This document shows, in pieces, positions 1 to 11,494 of a stretch of 64,000 nt of DNA (position 1 is its first letter; each line of letters opens with the position of its first letter). Position numbers and translations under genes: made by a program. The notes under the pieces are model-generated. The model saw nothing but the letters and a program-made list of their open reading frames with translations. It was not told the DNA's origin and did no database searches. This DNA comes from Athripsodes cinereus (lineage: Eukaryota > Arthropoda > Insecta > Trichoptera > Leptoceridae): NCBI GenBank assembly GCA_947579605.1, contig OX388307.1:12501237-12565236 (forward strand), in the 5' to 3' direction.

Positions 1-487
1 ATTATAGGTTGTAATGCAATGATACATACATATAATTAATATTCTCATAACTATAAGATTAATATCAGTTTGGGTTTCTCTGCATCTCAAATAGTTTTCC
101 CTTTACTTCCTTCTTTATCTTAATATTTTCATTTGTGACACTGATTCATATTTACTTGTGTGTATGTGTGTATGGAACAGGTAAGTAGGTTAGGTTGTGA
201 AGTGAATGACAGCACTGATTGTTTAATATGTACCTATTTGAGTAATTATATCCATGTAGTAAGATCAGACAACTGTTGTTCATGTATGTTTAATATAAAT
301 TCCTGTTTTATCAATTTTCAATTTTTCCCCCTTTTTTATTTAAATGTGACAAACTTATGGGCTTTTGATATAATACAAATTGTTATGATGTGTACACTTA
401 TAAATGGGACAATGTATTCATGCCTTATTTGACTATATTGTTTATTATTATGTATATATGTTGTCTTTAGTGTACGGTTGATACTTA
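1..487. other. AT-rich stretch, no gene seen
   Basis: The stretch holds short chance reading frames only, the longest being 90 codons with no recognisable motif. It ends in a run of TAAA units that is probably the tail of the minus-strand SINE next to it. Confidence 0.5.
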
Positions 488-618
488 ATAAATAAATAAA
501 TAATGTAATGCTTTAAACACATAGCTACTACATGCTACACCCAAGACCCGAATCGAACCCGAAAGATTTCGTGACTTACGGGCAAAAGCGTTACCTTCTT
601 GTTACACCGACCGTCAAT
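488..618 (-). mobile_element. tRNA-headed SINE
   Basis: Read on the minus strand, a tRNA-like head runs from about 618 down to 540. It has a pol III A-box-like segment and a clear B box at 550-560 (GGTTCGATTCG on the minus strand). The head is followed by about 50 bases and a (ATTT)n tail at about 488-502. The head closely resembles the plus-strand SINE at 42078: both contain GGTAACGCT-like and AGTCACGA segments at the same spacing. It is not a functional tRNA, because the acceptor ends do not pair and no anticodon stem can be drawn with confidence. It would be copied by a LINE reverse transcriptase acting in trans. Confidence 0.7.
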
Positions 619-756
619 ATTCGTAGGTAATTTGAAATATAATGAAAAATTACATACCTACTAAGTGCTAGTCTTCTTCTTTATATACTAAATAAAGGCA
701 TCTTCAGAACACTGATCATACTTTTCTCGAGCAACACGAGTCTTATTCTATAATAT

Positions 757-867
757 AACTGGTAGATAATGTCGTTTGTCAATTTTATTTCTAATAACTG
801 GTAGATAATGTCGTTTGTCAATTTCTTTCTAATAACTGGTAGATAATGTCGTTTGTCAATTTCTTTC
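757..867. repeat. Tandem triplet, 38-39 bp unit
   Basis: Three near-identical units start at 757, 796 and 834. Each contains ACTGGTAGATAATGTCGTTT followed by a T-rich spacer. The first unit has TTTTATTTC where the others have TTTCTTTC. This is a small array of direct repeats with no coding content. Such an array could vary in copy number between individuals. Confidence 0.9.
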
Positions 868-1193
868 GAGATAGCACTACGTTTTTCTTATCCTTCTATG
901 TGAATTAAAGAAAAATATTATTGGTCACGTGGAAGCTAAATAAATTGTGTTTTTCTTTAATTCACCTTGAAATGGACTTCCAACAAGACATTTTAGTCAA
1001 TAACATAAAACTTTTTTATCCTTCTATAGTTTTCACTCTAAGCAGTAAAATAATTAGTTTTAATTTGTTTGTATTTTCAACCTTGTAAAGAAAATTCTAT
1101 AATGAAAATTAATATTAAATCACTCACGAATTTTCACATAAAAAATAATATGAAAATTATTCTACTACTACTTACTTCTAAACCATGGCGGTA
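868..1193. other. No feature seen
   Basis: AT-rich sequence between the tandem triplet and the fold-back MITE. I see no gene, RNA or repeat in it. Confidence 0.4.
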
Positions 1194-1409
1194 CACTGAG
1201 AAAAATACTAACGAAATTTCACAACGAATCATTGGTACGTACTATCAGATTAGGACCAGAGATCGTACAAACGATTCATTAGTACGAATCTATAATATTA
1301 ACTCTTCGCAAACAAGTTATTGGTAAATTTACCAATGATTTGTTTGCGAAGAGTTAATATTATAGATTTATACCGTACCAATGATTCGTTTTGAGTGTTT
1401 TTCTCAGTG
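1194..1409. mobile_element. Fold-back MITE, copy 1 (TA target)
   Basis: The element begins CACTGAGAAAAA and ends with the reverse complement. It is flanked by TA at 1192-1193 and 1410-1411. Almost the whole 216 bp is two inverted arms meeting at a palindromic centre near GGTAAATTTACC at about 1322-1333. One arm lacks about 50 bases present in the other. It encodes no transposase. The TA duplication fits the Tc1/mariner-IS630 superfamily. Related copies lie at 55479-55737 and, as the ends of a much larger element, at 56006-58689. Confidence 0.88.
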
Positions 1410-1411
1410 TA

Positions 1412-2857
1412 CAACTCACAAGTGGGATAACCAGCGAACTTACTGCGAGTAATAAACATATATGGATGGATAAACAAAAAACTAAATCTAAATCAATAAT
1501 CAAAGAATAAAAAGTATTAAATTTATTCACTTTTGATTAAAGCATTTTATGCTTTACTGTGACATGTTTTATAAAATAAATAAAAGTTATTTTAATTAAT
1601 TTGTAAAAAAATAGTAGATAAGTATGTTAAGATTTTTTTTATATTTCATTTGGTAGATAAAATATAAGTAGGTAGGTATTCATACAAACATATTAATATT
1701 ATTATTATACTTCGTGAACTATTTTTAATATTAATTTATGGCATGCCATAGTAATTATTTGTATCATGATAAATATCTAAACATCATATATTATATATAA
1801 ATAAATAATAAATAAATTCAAATTATAAAACAATAATATATTGCCTTCGTTTAATGTGATTTTATTATGTATAGACACCATGTTCAGGGCATAGGTGCAT
1901 ATGTATATGTATTCTGTGTAATAAGGCATCACGTCTTTATAAGCCATAAAATAATTAATATGTATTCATATGTTTCTTGATTATTTTGATAATCAAGATG
2001 ATTCAATAAGGAATTAATAAATACATATTTATAACTTCACACCTTGCAATCAACACACGTGAATTAAATTTATAGTTCGACCAACATCCAATGGTTTATT
2101 TATCGAATGTGGTCTCATAGAGTAATGATCTCCATCAAAATACCATCCGTTATAATTATCCAAGAAAACTTAATTTATTAATTAATGTACATAGATCTTT
2201 TTCATATCAATGTTTTTCTAATGTGATATTTGATTTTGATAATTATCTACAACTATTATTTTTAGTTAATTTCATCTCTAATTAAAATTGTGCGTATAAT
2301 TTTATGTTCGTAGTAATGGTTTTACTACAATTTATGAAAAAAGTAATAAATCATTTTATGATTTATGAGTTTAATATGTTGAGGTACACACACATATTGA
2401 GTAGGTACCTAATATTTATACCTATTTGGCATTTTGATTTCACACTTTCAACTTCTTCGCTGACTGCCTCAAGGATGGTGAAAAGGAATCGTTTTGCAAA
2501 GAATGCTTACATTAAGTTAAACACAATATTAAACACAGCTCATTTTTTCTTATTTAATTACTCTTTTCTATAACAATATATTTGACATTTTTATGATCTT
2601 GAGTACACAACGTAATAAAAACTTAGCTGTTTTTGTACACATTCAATTAAATTCGAACAAAGCATGCATTTTTTTTATTTTATTAATCCATTCATCTCCC
2701 ATAAAAGGGGCAGTCAGCGAGCTTACTACAAATAGAAAACAAATAGGTATCTAATTCACATTTTATTTTAATATAGAAACAAAATTAATTTTAAAAATTC
2801 AACAAGTCGCTAGTAAACTTTATGCACCTACCTAATATATTACAATCTCGTTAGGAC
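1412..2857. other. AT-rich non-coding stretch
   Basis: I see no gene. The sequence is simple and AT-rich, with scattered ATAATATTAT and TAGGTA motifs. A short frame at 2304-2573 has no recognisable features. Confidence 0.4.
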
Positions 2858-2865
2858 TCAATATT

Positions 2866-2960
2866 GGAGATCCCCGGGGTCATAGGGGGTCCAGGTGTTG
2901 TGGGAACCCCCGCGGCGCAGGGGCACTGCGGACCTATCCTCTAAATTGGGAGACCTCATC
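2866..2960. other. GC-rich island of unknown origin
   Basis: About 90 bases are rich in C and G (CCCCGGGG, CCCCCGCGGCGC) inside sequence near 30% GC. The minus strand is open across it and encodes a proline/arginine/glycine-rich peptide, within a 67-codon frame at 2858-3061. The sharp edges suggest inserted sequence, perhaps part of an old retroelement, but I cannot name the family. Confidence 0.45.
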
Positions 2961-3284
2961 GCCTTAGTAAAAAGATATTCAACATTAAAATTATTATTAA
3001 CACGTTGAATTATAGGTAGGTACATAGTATTATTTTGTAATATTCTACCATTCAGTTCCAAAGAAAGATAATACCTATCTTTGTGTATCAGATCAGATGT
3101 ACTTACTTACGTAGATATCTACCTAGCAATAATAAGGAACTACTAACATTAATTTAGAATATACTTGTAGATACGTAAAATCGTAGATACGTAGAATATA
3201 GATACGTGGAGACATAAAATCAATAAATATATTGAATCATAAATACCTTTGTATCTACAGTTATTTAATTAGTAAGTGAATGTG
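2961..3284. other. No feature seen
   Basis: AT-rich sequence with several TAGATACGTA-type near repeats at about 3168-3210. No gene is visible. Confidence 0.35.
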
Positions 3285-3565
3285 TATCTCCGTGGAGCCC
3301 CCGGTAAAGCATAGCCATGCCGCCCTTCTCTGTTACTTTTAGAGTATTCTGTAAAACGCAGGTAATAGTAAAATATCACATTTAAGACATTTAATATATT
3401 CAGTTCAGCTATAAGGTATGCCACCCATACTAAATGTAAAAAAAGTCAAGACATTTAATTAATTAATTAAATGTCTTGACTTTTTTCGGCACGTAGATGA
3501 CGGCCAGTATATCTACTACATGTAGGTAGCTTGTCCACTGGCTCTCTCACTCACTCCTTAATGGC
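3285..3565 (-). repeat. Dispersed family A copy with 48-bp palindrome
   Basis: This is a minus-oriented copy of the window's commonest repeat. In this orientation the family runs: a CTCCGTGGAGTC start, a CTCTTTTCTGCAAGTTTTCG segment, a TTCAGCGATGAGGTATGCCA segment, CATCCTGAATGTCTTATTTT, GGCACGGAGAGGAC, and an end near CCACTTGTGGGATATGCC. Here the central segment is replaced by a perfect 48-bp palindrome at 3439-3486, whose right arm is the family's own ATGTCTT sequence. No protein is encoded. The family type (SINE-like or non-autonomous DNA element) is not clear. Confidence 0.7.
3439..3486. repeat. Perfect 48-bp palindrome
   Basis: Two 24-base arms (AAAAAAGTCAAGACATTTAA then TTAA, and its exact complement) meet without a spacer. 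The sequence would form a long hairpin or cruciform. It lies inside a family A repeat copy. Confidence 0.95.
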
Positions 3566-4597
3566 ATAGATAGATGGTATAGATATAGGTATAGTACCTG
3601 CAAAAATATTTATCAAAAATATTTCGGTAATTGATGATGATGTTTCAGCAAAATAAGTCGTGGTACATTTTTTATCGGATATTCTATTTCATGTTTATCA
3701 CATCCAATATACATAAAATAGAAATAGAACTTCAGTCCTAAGTAAAAGCGCTAAAAATATTCACAATTATGTAGCTCTCGGTTCATACGAGTGATTCTCT
3801 TTAATCAAATGTGTTTCATTTATAATTCAGAGATATATCGAATTCCAATGAAACGTGTTGTCTAATGTGAGATTCATGTACGATAAATTATCTTGCACAC
3901 TCATCGTACTACATGCACATGGATACAACGAAATAATATTATTTATATCTATATTAAAAAAAAGTTAGGTATTATGGAATTATACATAGATACCTACATA
4001 ATTACTTCAGTTGTTTCAAATTTAGGATAATGGATATCTACACATAATATTATTATGTATCGATTATGTTATCTAATGTTAATTATGAAATCTTATCCAA
4101 GACCTACGTCATTATTTAATGCTTATAAGATATAATGACAATATGTCATCTCGAAATTACTTTACAATTTGTATTTTATTTTATTGTTTGATATAATATC
4201 TACATGAAAATACTAAGCGAATCGAATTTACCAAAATTTAAAAAGACTAATAAATATCCATATTAGGATAGAATAAATTCCACTGAAGAAAATAATTAAG
4301 TTTTTAAGTTAAATATCCAGTAAACAATACTACTTGGCACGAGAAGGAAATTTAGGTAATTGTTCTTATTTTCCTTTAAATATGTATTTATTCGAAAATT
4401 CAATTGATTCTATCACGTTATCTCTGGTTCTCACCTACCTACGCTATTACAGAAGAGGAAATATTTAAACGGACGACCCATAGAACAAATGGTCGAATAT
4501 AAATGGACTGACTCTGTTTCCATTTGTGCAAAATAAAAATCAAGTAGGTTAGGCAGAGAGAAGGGCATGACGTATTTATTTATCATTACATACTTTT
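3566..4597. other. AT-rich non-coding stretch
   Basis: No gene, RNA or clear repeat is visible, apart from frequent TAGGTA and TACCTA motifs. Confidence 0.35.
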
Positions 4598-4990
4598 TTC
4601 GCTTCCTTCACATTCATGCTCGCCAATTTCTCTTACTCAACATGTGGCCATCCTTGAAAATTGGATCCACGTGTTTTGTCACGTAGTTCTCTAACGTCAG
4701 CGCTTTCTCACACCCCCTCGTTCGGGTAAATACATTCTCTTCTTCATCTTTTCATCGTCACACTAGCCATCGTAATTCATTTACAATTCTATCTAAAAAA
4801 AAAACTTCCTCTCGCATTCGTTCATTCTCCTAATATCCTTATTCCTCATTCTGTCATGCAATGTTTGACTACCATTCTTAGCAATCGCATTTGCACAGCA
4901 TTTATTCCACTTTTTCCTCTTCAACCATGTCCAAGTTTAGCTTTCATACATAAGTGACGGTATTAGAATAGTGTTATTAACCAGTATTTT
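4598..4990 (-). pseudogene. LINE reverse-transcriptase C-terminal relic
   Basis: The minus strand matches, with many breaks, the region after the RT core seen in the cleaner copy at 50225-50540. Visible segments are one like RxRGRPRTTWLDQVD, one like ERRVLSKRNRRAC, and one like MNVEEAK. Stops and frameshifts interrupt all frames. The higher-coordinate half, down to about 4860, matches the RT thumb region only weakly. It is a dead fragment of a non-LTR retrotransposon and is probably 5'-truncated. Confidence 0.55.
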
Positions 4991-7460
4991 TGGCATGTTC
5001 GACATATTTCAAATGTCATGGGCGATTATGTAACAATTCATAATAGTGTTTTTTTTTATTTGAGGAAAATGATATGTTTCATTATAAAAGTATCGATGAT
5101 AGATTAAGAGTTACTGATCTAAGACAGTTCATGATTTCTCAGTAGTCAATGGCTGTCAGAAGCAGTAGGTACATGAATATTGTATTTCCAGAGAAGGATT
5201 CTTAGTATACCCAGGCTCAGTTGGACATCACAAAATTACTATAATACAACATCTACTGCACAATGCATTAATGAATTAAACGGGTGCAACTGGAAAATTA
5301 ATTGTTAGCCGAACAGCTTCAAGATAGATACCTACTACTTCTACAGGGTTTTCGTATTATTTTAATATTGTTGTTATTGTTGTTATATTCAGATGTTCTT
5401 CAAACTGTCCCAGCAGTATTTTTCCTACAAAAACTATTTATCTCCTATAAGCAAGTACGTATGAATTATCGATTTTATATTATACCTAATTAATTATATT
5501 CTCAAATTTCTATCAAAATTTAATGCTCTTTTAGAAATATAGTATCGTCATTCAAAGATGCATGATTTTCGGACCATCCTGTTTTTTTATTGATCGATTT
5601 GTATCTAAACTTTTATCGATTTTATATCCCGCAGCTTTCCCTGATAATCATTTACTTTATCCCGAAATGTTTGTACGCTCAATAAAAGAGTAACAAGGAA
5701 TTGGATTTCTATTTCTATGCGACAGGATGAATATCAAGTTTCTAGGATTGTTCATTCGATTGAAAAATAGTAAAAATAAAAATCGATAAGTCAGTCAATG
5801 TTGTCAATTCACAAATAATAAAATTGAATCGATAGAAATATATTTTGTAAAGCTCCGCGTGAGATTGGGTCGAATCGCGTTTAATTGAAGTATTTTTTGT
5901 AAGGGTATATTAAATTTTATTATTTTCCACGAACAGGTGAATAATGAATGTCCATTTTATAGGAATATCATCCTGTTACTTATTTAATCAGATGTGAATA
6001 CTTTGTACAATATCTTGCTTCCTCTGTTACAAAAGAATGATTTGGTAAAACATGATAAAGTACCTACTATCTTCTCTAGAGGTTAATTTAGTTTCATAAT
6101 GAAATAGTTAATCAAATCTTGCATACGCATTGCCTGAATCTAATTCAAGGATTCCAATATAAATTTATTTGATTTATCACTTCTCAAATAAAAAAGGTAA
6201 ATTTCCTTTATACGAGTGTAATATAATGAGAAAAGTATATGTAAAAGTTGTAAAATAAATTATTTATTTTATCTCTCACCAGATTATATGTATATATAGG
6301 ACAACAATTCAATTATAAAACATAAAAATGGTATTTGAAAATATACAAAAAATAACAAAATCTGGCCCCAGACAGCACCATTAGATAATTATTAACTAAG
6401 ATTTTAACTCTTGTTTCAAAATAGAATATTTTCTTTCAAATAGACAGATTCACGCACACATAAAGCAGAATAAAAATATGTTAATACTTTGTAACTTTGT
6501 AACTTAAATCAAACACCACCCATAGGTGTAATGCAATTCAAGAAATATGTCTACTTATGGTGACTTGTCGTTTTTTTACTCTATAATAAGTTGTATATTA
6601 TTTTAATGTATTTATTTACGATCTATTCCTAGTTAATCGTGTTATTTGTTTTTCTGTTGTAAAACTTTGCCTATTTAATATTATAATCTCTATGTATTTT
6701 ATAAACACGTTTCTTCACAAAGAATACTGTTATTTATCTATGGACAAACAGCATGTAAATTATTACATGAAATGCAAACCTCACACGTAAATATCTATTG
6801 AAAAGTATGTACATAATATTTTATTACAACTTTGGACAAATAGATATGTTATTTGAACACGGGCTATTATTTCAATGAAAGTAACATGTTTGTTTTTTAG
6901 TTTATTATTCACACTTTCGAAAGAGTTCTAGAGTAGTTAATACAAATATTATTTAACACAATAGATACTCTAATACAGGTATAACTATATCTTAGTATTT
7001 TCTATGGATGGAAATGAACAGAATGCTTGTAATTTTTTTCCTCTTAAGTTGGAAATAAGTCTCTTGTTTTCGAAAGATTTTGTGTTTATCGTGTTTATTT
7101 ATTTATATGACTCAACAGATTGCACGCTTAACAGTTACCTTTTTTCATAATATTTTGATATCGTTGTCGTATGAATGTTAGGTATATTTTCTTTTAAATA
7201 TTCCATTACTTGGTTAGTGAAATAAATGCCTCTAGTTAAATTGAATATTCAAAGGGAACTTTTACAATCAATTTGCTTTTTCATTCATTTAATAATTAAT
7301 GCTTTATCTTATTGTAAATTATTCTAAATGTGAAAGCATAAATTTTATCACACAAAATATGGCATCTGTATCCTGGTCCCTTTTCCTACATATTCTTCTC
7401 CTTTTTTACCTCCTCTTTCCTTTCTTTATCATTTTCTTTATGTGAAAGTTGCATGAAATT
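4991..7460. other. AT-rich non-coding stretch
   Basis: No gene is supported in about 2.5 kb. A leucine-rich 63-codon frame at 5302-5493 is a product of T-rich sequence. No repeat family seen elsewhere in the window recurs here. Confidence 0.35.
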
Positions 7461-7603
7461 GGGTTAGTTGGAAGAAATCGCGCCTCTGCGATAAACTCGC
7501 CCTCTGTATATTGATTGTATGATTGTCTTTGTTTTAAATATATTTTTGTGTGAATTTGCTTGTTATCAATGTACAGTAAAGAATAAATAAATAAAAAAAA
7601 AAA
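7461..7603 (+). mobile_element. LINE 3' tail fragment
   Basis: A 5'-truncated non-LTR retrotransposon 3' end. It runs from GGGTTAGTTGGAAGAAATCG through GCGATAAACTCGCCCTCTGT to a terminal ATAAATAAATAAA repeat. The same sequence occurs on the minus strand at 54384-54522. CR1-like LINEs of insects end in this way, but without the RT core the clade is an inference. Confidence 0.7.
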
Positions 7604-8429
7604 CTTAAAACATGTTTGATGCGAAACTTTCTTATACTTTGTTTAAAAGCAAACCAAAAAAATACTAAGAAGTGATTACATAGGTAATTTATTTAAACTG
7701 AAACATCTTCAAGTCGATATAAAATATTTTACATTACTCAAGATGTAGGTATCGGTGAAATAGCATAATTAGGTAGTCGTTACGAGAAAAATTCCATTAC
7801 CTGACTACGGTTCATTTAATTAACTCGAGATAATAGGTTTTCTGCTCGCAAGTAAAACAAGAAGCCATAGCCGCCATACGTACGGTCCTACATAGCTACC
7901 TCTGCCTTACCTACTTAGTATTATATTAGTTATACCTACGTGTAGAATCTAAACAACTGCCTCTCTACAGTTAAACGACAACTTGCATTATAAAGTTAAT
8001 ATTTTACGAATACTACGCATATAACCATTATAGTACACCACTCTACTTACTATAGTTCCATCTTTAAGACACACTTTAATCGTCAAGTTTATGAAAACTA
8101 CTATAAAAAATTAGGTGAATGGAAACAAGTGTTTCGTTCTATGTACTATAAATTATAAGACATAATAATTCTAAATATTTGATTAGCAATTTGTGATAAC
8201 ATATGGCTTATTCATCGTCGTACTCAGCAAGTAATATTACATTTGAAAAACTTTAAGCTAAAAAGCATAAACCATTAGTACCTACATTTGAAATGCCTTA
8301 AAGCATATATTATAATGCTGTAAGCATATGTTTTTACCGTAAAGACGGAATAAATTATTGACATCAGGATTCAAATCTCTGATAGATTGATTTCGTAATC
8401 AGAAATGAAAAAAACTTGTCTTTACCGTT
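7604..8429. other. No feature seen
   Basis: AT-rich sequence with no gene or recognisable repeat. Confidence 0.35.
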
Positions 8430-8595
8430 AGTTGTCGAGTGTCCTGTAAGGCAAGTGTTCGAAAAAGCTCTCGTATAAAACAATTAACATCTTCAATTCA
8501 ACGATGCCACTCATCCTGAATTACATATTTTTTGTTAGCACGGAGAGGACAATTCGAATGTTTATTTGTGGAATATACTATGATGGTATACTTGA
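8430..8595 (-). repeat. Dispersed family A copy
   Basis: Minus-oriented and partial. It keeps the CTTCAATTCAACGATG, CACTCATCCTGAAT and GCACGGAGAGGACA segments, and the GTGGAATATACTATGATGG end. The segment between GATG and CCACTCATCC is shortened relative to other copies. Confidence 0.7.
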
Positions 8596-9128
8596 AGTAG
8601 TAAGACTATTTAGGTTCCGGTTATATTTTTCAACAAAAAAATATGCTGGGTAATGAACAAAAGAATTAAGCATATTTATCCTTGCGAGGAAACTGTTTGC
8701 CACATCTGGTAAATATCTCGTTGGCCATATGTTTATTAATTTGTTCCTCGCACTTGGATAAGAGATTATAACCACAAACGATTTAAAAGTCAACCTGCTG
8801 CCAACATAATGATTCAAGTTTACACCTTCGTGAACGCAGACCTCTGCCTGGTTATACAACATACATCTTACTTCAGTTTTACGAAGAAGTTATTAACATT
8901 CTTCATCCAATCATTGGTCGTAATGTAGGTATATTTTTATACCCAGGTTTATATACCTACTTATTTTTACTCAATTAACCGTCAATGACTGATGTTGAAT
9001 ATTCTCCTCCCTATAACTTGTAAGGCATAAGGAAATTTGCCACATATCCAGAATAAAAAATATTGTTTTGTTAGTATGCAGAAACGACAGGTTGTATATG
9101 AAATAAATTCACAGGCTACCCCATTTAT
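8596..9128. other. Unassigned stretch with a 94-codon minus frame
   Basis: Most of a minus-strand frame at 8578-8862 lies here. Its GC is a little above the local background and its amino-acid mix is protein-like rather than low-complexity. I recognise no motif and see no splice context that settles it, so it is not called as a gene. Confidence 0.3.
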
Positions 9129-9292
9129 GGCATATCTGGGTTCAAATAACCCAAATATACCTTATACGAAAAAAAACAACATTCTTGGGTCGTGAATATG
9201 GGGTAAGACGGTAGTAGGAGGATTCGAACTCGGAACCTTTAAAACATAAGTGTGAGATATTACCTACAGCTATCGACCACCTCAGTCAAATA
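9129..9292 (-). mobile_element. tRNA-headed SINE, second head type
   Basis: The minus strand has a tRNA-like head with a B box at 9220-9231 (GAGTTCGAATCC). A tail follows containing a TTTGGGTTATTTGAACCCAGATAT-like hairpin. That tail is related to the tails of the SINEs at 38795, 54523 and 55852, although the head differs from theirs. It encodes no protein. Confidence 0.7.
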
Positions 9293-9340
9293 GATGTTCT
9301 GATATTTTCTGGTACGTGTAAATAATAAATAAATCCTGTA

Positions 9341-9383
9341 TTCTCTCTCTCTCTCTCTCCCTCTCTCTCTTTCTCTATCTCTG
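9341..9383. repeat. (TC)n microsatellite
   Basis: An imperfect run of CT dinucleotides with C and T interruptions. Confidence 0.95.
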
Positions 9384-10179
9384 TGTTGCCCCACTGTTAA
9401 TACAAAATATTTTTAGTGTTGATGTGTTAATTACGATGTGATAAATGTGCTACCCGCTGTTCAAAATTAATCTCCCGACTTATTTAAGCGGCAGATGACT
9501 GCTTAGCTCTTATGGAACTGTTGGTATAGCTACATATTATGTACATGTCATGGATTAATTTAGGTAAAACGTTTTTAAGCAAAGAACCTAGGTTATCTAC
9601 ACGAAGTTTTTCAAAAAATGTTTGGTGTTTTCTAAAATATCACAATATAAAACATTGTGTTTTCGGACTTGATTGAATATATAATTAATTATTTGACTTT
9701 ACAGTATATATTTTTTTGGAATTGCCACGAAGAGGACTCAATGTTAGTTAGAATTCTCGATAAATAATAATTAGTGAAAATTTCGCAGAGAACCCAGACT
9801 GTTAACAGTGAGACATGTGATTTGAATAAGCCCGCGACATTCATACAATTTAACATATTATTCACTCATACCTCCTCCAATATATTATTATTACATATAG
9901 GCAACACATATGTACACATGATGGTAGATTATTATTATTTAAAATATAAATAACATCACATTGTTATTATGTTATTATAGCACCTTTTTATTAAAATACT
10001 ATTAGAAGGTAGGTATAATATAACCTGGCGAAGCACACTAAATATTGTAACCACTAACAAGCACTTATATAGGTACGAGTATTTTTATGAAACTTATGTA
10101 TGCACAGTGTGCACACATTGCACATATCCAGGACACTATAATCTAAATATTCTTGTACATTAGATGTAGAATATCTATA
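9384..10179. other. No feature seen
   Basis: AT-rich sequence without a gene or clear repeat. Confidence 0.35.
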
Positions 10180-10432
10180 CTATCATGGCATATCCCACAA
10201 GTAGAGCAACCAGTAGACTAACTGCGTGCAATAGGTAAACATGCAACCAGCTATTAGATCAATCACATGCAAAAAAAATGTAGACATGTTGTATTCTCTG
10301 TGCCAAGAAAAAATAAGATATTCAAGATGAGTGCCGAGTGGTAAACCTCATCGCTGAATTAGAGGTGTTGAATGTCTTAATACCTATGTGACGTTTTATG
10401 AATAACTGCATTCTACAAGATACAAGAAAACT
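10180..10432 (+). repeat. Dispersed family A copy
   Basis: Plus-oriented. It starts near ATGGCATATCCCACAAGTAG and continues with CTCTGTGCCAAGAAAAAATA, TTCAAGATGAGTG, CCTCATCGCTGAATT and GTTGAATGTCTTA. A short insertion (about 10258-10290) separates the first segment from the GCCAAGAA segment. Confidence 0.75.
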
Positions 10433-10511
10433 TATTGAATTTATTTAAATACTCTTTAGCGATTTTTTAGGACAGCTACTTACCGTGTAAGTACCTACAC
10501 GGATAGTTATT

Positions 10512-10612
10512 ATATAATAATAATAATAAGAACACTTTATTGATCAGAAAAAAAAACATGAGCAATTAATTGGCGAGCTTATTGCCTGGAGGCAATATCT
10601 TCCAGCTAACCA
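10512..10612 (-). mobile_element. LINE 3' tail fragment, second family
   Basis: Read on the minus strand it runs GGTTAGCTGGAAGATATTGC, then GCAATAAGCTCGCC, and ends in TGATCAATAAAGTG and a (TTA)n run. This is a 3' untranslated end typical of CR1-like LINEs, truncated before any coding sequence. Confidence 0.6.
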
Positions 10613-11267
10613 AAGTTATATAAAGTATTTTGCTTATGGAATTGTTTATTTGTTAATTATCAATTATGCGACTTTACGCTATTCGTGGTTTGAACCATGT
10701 CATTTTCAATGATTCAGAGAAATATGGCATTTAACGTACGAACTGCTGAATGAAAAATAATAATCCAGAACTAGTGTTTACAAATAATTATAGGAATGCA
10801 ATTCCTCCTCAAACGATATATGTACCTTCTTAGTATATAATCTCAAATTTCTTTGTTTTCAATTTTGATAGGGAACAAACGGATAAACTATCATAATAAG
10901 AATTTAATATAATATGTGGTGAATGTGTTTTGATATTCGTATCCCGAGGGTGAACCGGTTAAAATAATTAAGTACTGAATATTTTCATTTAAATGAATAG
11001 CTATTATAGGTACCTACACGAGTAAGTTTGTTGTGAATAAATCATAGATCACTTGTGATGTCATTTTTTGTGAGTGTAAAACTATTTCGTAAAATATTTT
11101 CCTTTGAGCGAAATTAACCCACACCTCGATGCGGATCAGTCCTCGTTAGGAATTAATTCAATTGCTAACTACAAGGAAATAGTTATTTATATTTATGTAC
11201 CTAGGTATATATTTTTACTACATAAGTTTTCTATTTATGATCCAACTGAATATATATTATCTATTTA
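10613..11267. other. No feature seen
   Basis: AT-rich sequence. No gene or repeat is recognised. Confidence 0.35.
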
Positions 11268-11460
11268 TACCATCACGGCTTCTCCCATAAGTGGAGGAGC
11301 TTATGAAACAACTGTTGTCCTTTTCGCGTCACAAATAAGATTAGACATTCAGGATGGGTGGCACACTACTATAATCGCTGAGTTGAAGATGTTAATTGTC
11401 TTATACATGATCATACCAATACTTGCCTTTTTACAGAATTCTCGAAAACTAACAGATTTG
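11268..11460 (+). repeat. Dispersed family A copy, first of two in tandem
   Basis: Plus-oriented. It keeps ATCACGGCTTCTCCCATAAG, ACATTCAGGATGGGTGGCAC and ATCGCTGAGTTGAAGATG, and ends in the CTCGAAAACTAAC segment. It accounts for most of a 121-codon frame at 11104-11469, which is therefore not a gene. Confidence 0.75.
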
Positions 11461-11494
11461 AAAATGTGAATTTACTAACAGAAAAATAACACTA

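Noticed and set aside
11104..11469. 121-codon plus-strand frame as a gene
   Set aside because: Most of it is a copy of the dispersed family A repeat, and other copies of the repeat do not keep the frame.
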